Source: a virus. Taken from it: a stretch of 64,000 bases of DNA. The stretch lies in IMG/VR virus record IMGVR_UViG_3300021185_002720, positions 1 to 64,000 of that record. The stretch is one strand, 5' to 3'. Under the pieces are notes generated by a model. It was given only the letters and a program-made list of their open reading frames with translations, was not told the DNA's origin and ran no database searches. Both the position numbers and the translations under genes were made by a program. Numbering within the stretch: the stretch's first letter is position 1; each line of letters starts with the position of its first letter. This document shows positions 24,369 through 31,100 of the stretch, in pieces.

Positions 24369-25784
24369 ATGAAAGGAACACTATTATCATTCGATTACGT
24401 TAGATCACCGGAAGGAGATTTAAAGTTCATTGAGATGAACACTGATACGACGATCGCAGCCGATCAAATAGAACCATCTATTAATTGGGACGGTTTGTTC
24501 ACAGTTATGCAAGACATTAGCGCTACAAAGCTTGATGTTATTTACAAACCAGAAATACATCAACCAATTGTAAACCACTTATCTGCATCAGCAATGTCTC
24601 CGTCAGGGAGCTTTATTACTGATTTTACACATCATAAAGAAGATTACAGAAGTATCTTCCCAACTGCTGTAGAAGATGCAGCTGATAAATTTATTTTAAG
24701 ATTAGCTTACGATGATAATGCTATTTTAGATAACACATATTGTGCTACTGGACACGCACCACTTCAATTGCTTAATGAATATAATTCTTCAAGCTTAGCA
24801 GTTCCTTTCTTTTATAGTGGTAGTGAAGGAGAAGTAGATTTATTAACAACATCTTCTAACAGCCTTAACATTCCAGATCTTGCAGTTAAGACAAAAAGAG
24901 ATACTTGGGATGCATTAAAGTTTGTAAAGGTAAGAGACTGGAGTACAGTAAAAGGAGAATTAAAAGAAGATTACTTCTTAACTAATTACTTAATTCACCC
25001 TTCTTCTGAAGATACAGAAAATGCAGTTAGTTCTTATAGATCTTATGGTATTGCTTACGGCGGAGGATTGAACTATATGCCTCTTGGAGGTTTCCAACAG
25101 TACTCTCAATTTAGTATTCCAGAGGTTCTTGATCTTGCTGATGATGGAATGAATAAAGTACTAGATAACAAACACTACTATGAGTATTCAACTAGTACTA
25201 TAAAAAGTAAGCAAAATTATAACGGAGTATTCACTACAGAGAGACTTTTAGCAGCAGATAATGGAGCTTTACAAGCTAGTGAAATAAATACTGGACAGGC
25301 AATGAAAGGTTTTCACATACCTGGCTCACCTGACACAGAAGATAAAGCTACTTACATAGCATGGAGACATGTAGGGAAATCTTTACCTGCTAATTCTGGA
25401 GTTACTTCTTCGGTAGCAGTAGCAGCTTCAAAAGTATATCCAAATATTCATAATGATCTGTTTTCAATTCATCCTTCTGGATCTACGGAACCAGTTTATA
25501 TAGGAGTTGATGCTGCAATTATTACTTATAATTCAGGTTCAGATACATGGGCATATAGAGCACCACATCAAATCAATCAAGATTTAGATTACATCTTTAA
25601 CACAGATAGTGAATTAGTTCCAATCTCATCATCACAGCATATTATTCTTCATCAACCTACAGGAAGTTTCTTTACTGTCGATATTGAAACAAATGATAAC
25701 TTAGTTGTTGATACAGCAGATTCGAATAATGAAATTGTAATATCTTTTCACAATCCACCAGCAAAAATTGAACCACCAAAATAA
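24369..25784 (+). CDS. Putative virion structural protein
   Basis: 471 residues, Ser/Asp/Thr-rich with beta-type segments and SGSF/TGSF repeats like the fibre protein at 3112, and preceded by a late-type motif. The N-terminus (MKGTLLSFDYVRSPEGDLKFIEMNTDT) has the E-x-N element seen in ATP-grasp metal sites, and similar openings occur in large virion proteins of marine myophages. No signal peptide. I call it structural from composition and position; an enzyme-derived fold is possible. Confidence 0.5.
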   Translation: MKGTLLSFDYVRSPEGDLKFIEMNTDTTIAADQIEPSINWDGLFTVMQDISATKLDVIYKPEIHQPIVNHLSASAMSPSGSFITDFTHHKEDYRSIFPTAVEDAADKFILRLAYDDNAILDNTYCATGHAPLQLLNEYNSSSLAVPFFYSGSEGEVDLLTTSSNSLNIPDLAVKTKRDTWDALKFVKVRDWSTVKGELKEDYFLTNYLIHPSSEDTENAVSSYRSYGIAYGGGLNYMPLGGFQQYSQFSIPEVLDLADDGMNKVLDNKHYYEYSTSTIKSKQNYNGVFTTERLLAADNGALQASEINTGQAMKGFHIPGSPDTEDKATYIAWRHVGKSLPANSGVTSSVAVAASKVYPNIHNDLFSIHPSGSTEPVYIGVDAAIITYNSGSDTWAYRAPHQINQDLDYIFNTDSELVPISSSQHIILHQPTGSFFTVDIETNDNLVVDTADSNNEIVISFHNPPAKIEPPK

Positions 25785-25793
25785 TAGTATAAT

Positions 25794-25961
25794 ATGAATA
25801 AGCCAATCGATCCTTCATTAATTTATAGATCTAAACAAACAGCTACATCACCAACGGGTGAAGTTGAATTAGGAACTTCAAAAGTTACTTATGAAGATAT
25901 ACAAGAAATGAATGTTATTTCTGAAAAGATCCTTTCTTTGATTGTACAAAAACATTCATAA
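25794..25961 (+). CDS. Small phage protein
   Basis: 55 residues, nine bases after the structural gene. It begins MNKPIDPSLIYRSKQTA and ends in a helix (YEDIQEMNVISEKILSLIVQ). Likely co-expressed with the upstream structural gene. Function unknown. Confidence 0.6.
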   Translation: MNKPIDPSLIYRSKQTATSPTGEVELGTSKVTYEDIQEMNVISEKILSLIVQKHS

Positions 25962-25976
25962 TTAACTAGTAAAAAA

Positions 25977-26008
25977 GTTGTTTTTATAAGATATATTTCT
26001 TATATTGT
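25977..26008 (+). promoter_or_regulatory. Class A promoter, near-leaderless
   Basis: TTG 25978-25980, 20-base spacer, TATATTGT 26001-26008. The next ATG is at 26012, only three bases further, so the transcript would have little or no leader. Confidence 0.68.
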
Positions 26009-26011
26009 AAT

Positions 26012-26530
26012 ATGGTTACATCGTTAATATTACCCTATAAACCTTCGCATGAGCTGAAGTGGTTAGAGAAATTCTTTAAGAAAGACTACTACAAGAAACC
26101 GTATGATAGATTCATGTGGTGGAGAAGCTATACCCCTAAACAGAAACCTCTTACTAATCGTCATGATTTGAGAGAACGTATCCTTAATGGAGATTTCGAT
26201 GTGGCTCCCTATGCTTTCGAAGCACAGATAGTCGAACATAGAATGAATAAGATCTTTGAGGAGTGTAAGGGATATGAAGACGTTTACAGAGAGAAGACTC
26301 AAGTAGATAAAGCAAGACGTAAGAGGCTATTAGAAGACTATGAAAAAGAAGAAGCCAGACGATTAGATGAATTGAAAAAAGCATTTGTTCTTAAGTTTAA
26401 GATGACTAAAGAGCAATACGAAAAAGAGGTAGTTAATACTAGGGCTCGTAACCTTATTAGCTTTTACGATAAAATGGAAGCAAAATACGGTACGTACTGG
26501 AAGCCTCTTAGTTATCCAAAGAAAACTTAG
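26012..26530 (+). CDS. Charged helical protein, unknown
   Basis: 172 residues. The middle and C-terminus (about 75-150) are a long charged helix rich in Arg, Lys and Glu, likely coiled coil. The N-terminus has aromatic residues (RFMWWRSY). No signal peptide. No family recognised. Confidence 0.65.
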   Translation: MVTSLILPYKPSHELKWLEKFFKKDYYKKPYDRFMWWRSYTPKQKPLTNRHDLRERILNGDFDVAPYAFEAQIVEHRMNKIFEECKGYEDVYREKTQVDKARRKRLLEDYEKEEARRLDELKKAFVLKFKMTKEQYEKEVVNTRARNLISFYDKMEAKYGTYWKPLSYPKKT

Positions 26531-26532
26531 TA

Positions 26533-26544
26533 TATTTATATAAA
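26533..26544 (+). promoter_or_regulatory. TATTTATATAAA element
   Basis: Late-type motif starting two bases after the stop at 26530 and 27 bases before the ATG at 26572. Confidence 0.5.
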
Positions 26545-26571
26545 CACAGTGTTAATCAAAATCAAAAATTC

Positions 26572-26874
26572 ATGAAACTATTTTTTATTATTTTACTTGC
26601 TGTAGCAGTAGCTGCAGTAGTAGTATGGGTAGGAACGAAGTATTTCGGACTTGCACCAGACAAAGACAAAGACGGCATTCCAGACAAAGTTGAAGATGCA
26701 GCTGAGAAAGTAAAGGCTACAACTAAAACTGTTAAAAGAAGAGCCAAGAGAGTTAAAGAAGAAGTTAAAGATGTAGTAGAAGAGATCAAGGACGTGATTG
26801 ATCAAACTAAAGACATCAAAGGAGCAGTTCAAGGTAAGCCTCGTAGAGGTAGAAAGCCAAAAGCTAAAAAATAA
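26572..26874 (+). CDS. Membrane-anchored basic protein with AT-hook-like tail
   Basis: 100 residues: an N-terminal transmembrane or signal segment (FFIILLAVAVAAVVVW, 4-19), a calcium-loop-like DKDKDGIPD (30-38), a charged helix (about 40-85) and a C-terminal KPRRGRKPKAKK that resembles an AT-hook (core RGR or GRP in a basic context). If the N-terminus is an uncleaved anchor with the tail in the cytoplasm, it could tie DNA to the membrane. If it is exported, the basic tail would meet cell-surface polymers instead. Topology cannot be settled by eye. Confidence 0.68.
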   Translation: MKLFFIILLAVAVAAVVVWVGTKYFGLAPDKDKDGIPDKVEDAAEKVKATTKTVKRRAKRVKEEVKDVVEEIKDVIDQTKDIKGAVQGKPRRGRKPKAKK

Positions 26875-26877
26875 GCT

Positions 26878-27099
26878 ATGCAGCAGCAATTAAATGTTGA
26901 CTTTTCTCAAACAACTCCGGTCATATGTGAAGAATGTGCAAACCCGTTCTTTACACAAAACCTCGTCATCCGACAAGTCCCTGGACTTCTCTCAGGACAG
27001 CGAGAACCCTCATATATCCCTATCCCAGTCTTCAGCTGTACCAAATGTGGACACGTCAATGAAGCATTTCAGCCAAAAGAAGGAAAAACATTGGATTAA
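26878..27099 (+). CDS. Zinc-ribbon protein of marine T4-like phages
   Basis: 73 residues with two CxxC knuckles (C17/C20 and C54/C57) and the segment LLSGQREPSYIPIPVFSC between, a pattern I associate with a small protein conserved next to structural genes in marine T4-like phages. Zinc binding is almost certain; the role is unknown. It is followed by a terminator. Confidence 0.78.
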   Translation: MQQQLNVDFSQTTPVICEECANPFFTQNLVIRQVPGLLSGQREPSYIPIPVFSCTKCGHVNEAFQPKEGKTLD

Positions 27100-27134
27100 A
27101 TATTCAGGTTTACAAGGAGAGATTTATGATACAG

Positions 27135-27162
27135 AAGGGCCCAAATAAGGGTCCTTTTTTTT
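27135..27162 (+). terminator. Rho-independent terminator
   Basis: AAGGGCCC (27135-27142) pairs with GGGTCCTT (one G-T) around AAATAA, and eight T follow. Clean intrinsic terminator 35 bases after the zinc-ribbon gene. Confidence 0.88.
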
Positions 27163-27337
27163 ATGCCCTTTTCTCACTAATTTAGTATAGCTTTTACTCA
27201 AACCTGTATATTTATTATTAGAATGCCGGTTAAGTCGATAAAGGTAACCAAAAAGTCGATAAACCAATCTAATCGTTCTACATAAATTTTCTACGTTAAT
27301 CGTTTTATAATTGTTGCAGTCGCAAAGCAGTAATTAT
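27163..27337 (+). other. Intergenic region with short direct repeats
   Basis: The longest gene-free stretch with its terminator (27100-27337). It holds a TATTTATTA element (27209-27217), two copies of AAGTCGATAAA (27232-27242 and 27253-27263) and two of TAATCGTT (27270-27277 and 27297-27304). A 20-codon frame from 27223 spans the first repeats but has no other support. Likely a control region for the export module downstream. Confidence 0.4.
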
Positions 27338-27808
27338 ATGAGACTATTATTATTTTTATTAAGTCTCCTATTCAGTTTCTCAATCTTTGGACAAGAGATA
27401 AAAATAGGTGATGTAAGTAACAATATCGAATTAGGTAACCTAGCTGGTAACAGAGACTTAGCATTTGGTGTTAAGAATGTACTAGAAGAAGTCATCCAAG
27501 ACTACGGGTATGACCTAAACCCAAACTCAAATAATATACTGGAAGTAGAATTGCTTTACTTTGATGTTCAACAGAACAATTTTCAAATAGCAGCCTACGG
27601 AAAAAATATCGATATCTATCAGATCATCGCCAGAGGCGTATATTCTATAGACGGTAAAAAGAAGAAAAAAGCAGTAGCTAAAGGAACAGCAAAATCTATT
27701 TCTACAGCTACATTAATAATTGATAAGGGAGGTAAGTTTTCACAGGCTAACGTCTCGACAGCAATAAAAAAACTCTGTGAAGATTTAATACGTAAACTAA
27801 AACTATGA
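27338..27808 (+). CDS. Secreted protein of the CsgG-like export module
   Basis: 156 residues from the ATG at 27338; a TTG 27 bases upstream is in frame but would spoil the signal peptide. Signal peptide MRLLLFLLSLLFSFSIFG, cleavage before QEIKIG. The mature part (LEVELLYFDVQQ..., DIYQIIARGVYSIDGKKKKK, then a C-terminal helix) has the strand-helix order of small periplasmic assembly factors such as YajG or CsgG-related subunits, but identity is not clear. The stop overlaps the next ATG. First gene of a seven-gene run of exported or membrane proteins. Confidence 0.72.
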   Translation: MRLLLFLLSLLFSFSIFGQEIKIGDVSNNIELGNLAGNRDLAFGVKNVLEEVIQDYGYDLNPNSNNILEVELLYFDVQQNNFQIAAYGKNIDIYQIIARGVYSIDGKKKKKAVAKGTAKSISTATLIIDKGGKFSQANVSTAIKKLCEDLIRKLKL

Positions 27809-29493
27809 TGAAAAAATTATTATTTTTATTATTATTATTGCCAACGATAGCTCTAGGACAGACCTTTGTAGTTGGTATGAACTCCGGTGCTGATGCAGAC
27901 GTGGGTGAAGAAATTGAACTTAAATTTGAATTGTTTCCTGAATCAGGACAATCAACTATGCCGGCTACATTTTTACGATTTGATGTTCAATGGAACAATA
28001 AATTACTTGAATATGTTAGCCATACATTAGATCCTTTAAATAAATTAACTAGCGAGCAATCAGCTAGAACTCATTGGGATGGGTATAAATTTAACCAGGA
28101 TATGGACTATAGTTCATCTAATTTATATAGACATTTCTTATGGTGGAACGGAGGAGCAGCTCAAGCTGGTTCAAGTTCATACCCTACAAATAGTGACTTC
28201 TCAGTTGATAGGTTTACTATTCAAGCATCAGAAGACATTAATTTATATGATGCTGTATTGCATATGAAATTTAAAGTATTAGATAGACAAGGTACTAACT
28301 ATCAAAACTATTCTGGAGCTTTTCAAATTAACTGGGCTCAATTGGAAGATAATAGAGATGGTACGGTACACCAACTTGGTTCTACTAATCACCAAATTGG
28401 ATTAGATCCAGGAGGAGTAGGAGCAGGAGATGTTACTTTAAACTTAACTATACCTACAGATTATAAAGCAGATTATAAATATAATATATATCTTGCAAGT
28501 CAAGTAGAGGAAACAGATTATGATGGTGATGGAACTAACGATGGATTAGAGCCTAAAGAAGGAGAGCAGCCTTTTGCTGTAGGTACCTTTAATGGCAATG
28601 GTACTGCTTCTCTTGCTACATTAACATTAGACGAGGAAGTATGGGTACACACTTATGTAGACGGTACTCCAGATTGGTTAGATGATGTAGTAACAGTAAC
28701 AGATGTTTATAAAGCATTTCAATTCGCATTAGGTTCTACTGGTGGACCTGGAGGAGGAGCTGCTAACTGGGAGCATGAAGTACAAGCTATATTAGGAGAA
28801 GTAACTAACGATAATGTAGTAAACTTTGATGATTCTTATGAACTACTTGCTCATGTAAATGGAGTAGAGACAAGTGCTAATGTATCTTCTAAAGCAAATG
28901 GAGCTTTTAACTTCTCATCATTGATGGATAAGTACGGAGATATATCTGAATTTATGAGTGCTCGTACTTTTACTGCTACAGATGATAATAAGACATTTAC
29001 TATAGGACATGGACTAAGAGGAGATTTAGATTTCTCTCACTCAACAGTTCCTACTTTTACCTCATCTGATGCTCAATCAACTTCAGCTAGAAATGCACAA
29101 GCATTTTCTATTATATCTAACAGATCAGTAGAAACAGAAACTATCGATTTAACATCATCACTTGTCGACGGTCAAGTAATCGTAGATGTAAATTTAGACA
29201 CAGCTGGACTAGTTGGATCTCAGTTTAAAATTGTATTTGATAATAACATACTAACTTTAGATGATATCATATACGATACAGGATCTAATATGACTAACTT
29301 TGGTACGGTAAAAGGTAACGTAGTATCATTTGGTTCATTAGATTACGCTGGTGATGTATCAGTAAATACAGGAAGACCTTATAGGTTAGTCTTTACACCA
29401 AACGAAAATATAACAAACACAGCAGGACTGGTAAGCTTTAAAATCATAGAAGGAGTTAAAGCAGACGGAACTAAAGTTAAATTCCAATACTAA
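27805..29493 (+). CDS. Large exported protein with cohesin- and dockerin-like parts
   Basis: 562 residues with a signal peptide (KKLLFLLLLLPTIALG, cleavage before QTF). The first domain (about 22-200: ADVGEEIELKFELFP..., FLRFDVQWNNKLLEYV) looks like a cohesin-type beta sandwich. A calcium-loop pair follows near 295-350 (DDVVTVTDVYKAF and TNDNVVNFDDSYELL), resembling dockerin repeats. A second cohesin-like domain ends the protein (about 455-562: VDVNLDT..., FKIVFDNNILTLDDI). Cohesin-dockerin pairs mediate protein-protein attachment on cell surfaces. No enzymatic motif seen. It could be a phage-encoded surface layer or decoration protein. Confidence 0.68.
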   Translation: MMKKLLFLLLLLPTIALGQTFVVGMNSGADADVGEEIELKFELFPESGQSTMPATFLRFDVQWNNKLLEYVSHTLDPLNKLTSEQSARTHWDGYKFNQDMDYSSSNLYRHFLWWNGGAAQAGSSSYPTNSDFSVDRFTIQASEDINLYDAVLHMKFKVLDRQGTNYQNYSGAFQINWAQLEDNRDGTVHQLGSTNHQIGLDPGGVGAGDVTLNLTIPTDYKADYKYNIYLASQVEETDYDGDGTNDGLEPKEGEQPFAVGTFNGNGTASLATLTLDEEVWVHTYVDGTPDWLDDVVTVTDVYKAFQFALGSTGGPGGGAANWEHEVQAILGEVTNDNVVNFDDSYELLAHVNGVETSANVSSKANGAFNFSSLMDKYGDISEFMSARTFTATDDNKTFTIGHGLRGDLDFSHSTVPTFTSSDAQSTSARNAQAFSIISNRSVETETIDLTSSLVDGQVIVDVNLDTAGLVGSQFKIVFDNNILTLDDIIYDTGSNMTNFGTVKGNVVSFGSLDYAGDVSVNTGRPYRLVFTPNENITNTAGLVSFKIIEGVKADGTKVKFQY

Positions 29494-29498
29494 ATAAT

Positions 29499-29873
29499 AT
29501 GAAAAAAATAACAACATTACTAGCATTACTTGTCCTATTAGGATGTGCTAAAGACGAATTAGAATTTGAAGCACCTTTTAACGAAGTACCAGATGCATTG
29601 CAAATATTAGATCCAATCGGTCTAAAATTAGAAAGCGCTATTGTAACTAACAAAGTAGCAATCAATGCTAAGTTTGACGTAGAAGGTAGCTATAGAATAA
29701 AGATAATTGATATAAGTGGTAAAGTAGTATCACAGGATAAAATTACAGCAACAGCTGGTGATAACTTACTTAACATTTATACTACAGCTCTTGATAAAAG
29801 TTCTTATCAAGTCTATATAACAGATAACTTTAATAATGTATTAGGAATAGAGTCCTTTACTATGATAGATTAA
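29499..29873 (+). CDS. Lipoprotein with type IX sorting-domain-like C-terminus
   Basis: 124 residues. Lipobox LVLLGC (Cys16) gives a lipoprotein. From about residue 50 the sequence (YRIKIIDISGKVVSQDKI..., GDNLLNIYTTALDKSSYQVYI) follows the pattern of type A C-terminal sorting domains of the type IX secretion system of Bacteroidetes (v.i.d..Gk.v...g.n...l..l..g.Y.v.i). A lipid-anchored protein with such a domain is unusual. It may instead be a general beta-sandwich. It follows the cohesin-like gene by five bases. Confidence 0.68.
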   Translation: MKKITTLLALLVLLGCAKDELEFEAPFNEVPDALQILDPIGLKLESAIVTNKVAINAKFDVEGSYRIKIIDISGKVVSQDKITATAGDNLLNIYTTALDKSSYQVYITDNFNNVLGIESFTMID

Positions 29874-29875
29874 CT

Positions 29876-30139
29876 ATGGCAGAAAAAGATAACACATTTG
29901 GAGAAATAAAAAAAGCAATAATAGGGGTCGTAACCCTAGCTATTACTACTGCAGGTGGACTTTTTATTGCTAATATGGAAAATATCTTCAAATCAGAAGA
30001 TAAGAAAGAAATTGTAACTGATGTAGATACTAACGAATCTACAAAAGATACGATTGTTGTATTCTCGCAGCAAAAAAAGGAACCTGAAGTTGTCGCAAAA
30101 CCTCAGGCTCCCGTAAAAGAGGAAAAATACGAGTGGTAA
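29876..30139 (+). CDS. Single-pass membrane protein
   Basis: 87 residues. One transmembrane segment (IIGVVTLAITTAGGLFIANM, about 15-34) followed by a charged, Lys/Glu/Pro-rich tail (QQKKEPEVVAKPQAPVKEEK), as in periplasm-spanning TonB-like linkers. Possible inner-membrane part of the export module. Start two bases after the previous stop. Confidence 0.62.
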   Translation: MAEKDNTFGEIKKAIIGVVTLAITTAGGLFIANMENIFKSEDKKEIVTDVDTNESTKDTIVVFSQQKKEPEVVAKPQAPVKEEKYEW

Positions 30140-30158
30140 CCTTTAAAAATTAAAAACT

Positions 30159-30386
30159 ATGATTAACGTAATTAACTTTTTCGCATCTCCCTTCATATCA
30201 ATATATGAAGAAATATTCGAACAGCCAACTTTATTATGGAAAATTTGGCATTCTTTTTTGCTACTATGGGTAAGTAGCTTATTTTTATTATTCGTTGTTG
30301 GATGGACTTTTTTGGTATTTAACTTAATAACCAATCCTAGTTCATTCGAAAACGCTACGTTCGGGGTCTTCGATACACTTGGTTAA
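30159..30386 (+). CDS. Small membrane protein
   Basis: 75 residues with a long hydrophobic region (about 25-56: LWKIWHSFLLLWVSSLFLLFVVG...). Its stop overlaps the TTG start of the CsgG-like gene by 8 bases. No family recognised. Confidence 0.58.
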   Translation: MINVINFFASPFISIYEEIFEQPTLLWKIWHSFLLLWVSSLFLLFVVGWTFLVFNLITNPSSFENATFGVFDTLG

Positions 30387-31095
30387 GAAGATACTTCTTG
30401 TACTATTACTAAGTACAGGATTTATAAATGGACAAGTCGTAGGAAAGACCACTACTGAGGATTATCAGGCTGAATTCGAAAGACAGGCCTCGTTATTTTC
30501 GATACCAGAATACTTTGGTGATCCAGTACCAGTAGCTCTACTCAACGTAGGTATTACAGATGATATATTAATTCAGTATCCTGAACTAGGAGACTATAGA
30601 GTTGGACTAGGTTTAACAAATATAACTGTTGCTTTCTTAGATGAAACATTCAGATTTGAATTTGTTGAAACTAAAGATGCTATCAAAGAAAGAATGATAG
30701 TTCAATTCAAAGCTTCCCAGAAAGGGTTTACTGCTAATGAGATTGAGATTAGAGGAAAGATAACTCTTGCAGCATATTTTGCTTATGTAGAGATATATGA
30801 TTTTTCTATATCTGAAGATGAAACTATTAATTTAAAAGACGGAGTAAAAAATACTCTTGTGACCAGACTTGGACTTCAAGTTAAAATGGTCGATGCACAA
30901 ACCGGACTATATATGACAGGCTCCGGATTAGGACTCGCAACAACTACTAGAGAGGTAACTCTCCTTAATGATCAAAACTTAGATGAAGTTCAGTTTAATT
31001 CCTCATCAATTGGAATTAGTACTAGAAAGGCATTAGAGACAGCAGTTGCTAAAATAGTGAAGCGTATGATACGCAAGAAAATATTTGATCACTAA
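30379..31095 (+). CDS. CsgG-like outer-membrane secretion protein
   Basis: 238 residues. The start is TTG at 30379, the only in-frame start that keeps the signal peptide (VKKILLVLLLSTGFINGQ). Seen: GDYRVGLGLTNITVAFL (about 72-88), FRFEFVE (about 92-98), a helix with A/K/E residues, LGLQVKMVDAQTGLYMTGSGLG (about 168-189) and a C-terminal helix KALETAVAKIVKRM, which follow the order and motifs of CsgG/HfaB (v.l.d..tG....sG.g...). CsgG forms the outer-membrane pore for curli secretion. The lipidation cysteine of bacterial CsgG is missing. It may form a pore or a periplasmic ring with its neighbours. Confidence 0.68.
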   Translation: MVKKILLVLLLSTGFINGQVVGKTTTEDYQAEFERQASLFSIPEYFGDPVPVALLNVGITDDILIQYPELGDYRVGLGLTNITVAFLDETFRFEFVETKDAIKERMIVQFKASQKGFTANEIEIRGKITLAAYFAYVEIYDFSISEDETINLKDGVKNTLVTRLGLQVKMVDAQTGLYMTGSGLGLATTTREVTLLNDQNLDEVQFNSSSIGISTRKALETAVAKIVKRMIRKKIFDH

Positions 31096-31100
31096 GGGTT

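Noticed and set aside
27223-27285. 20-codon frame after the TATTTATTA element
   Set aside because: Too short and made mostly of the direct repeats; no overlap with a neighbour as other small genes here have.
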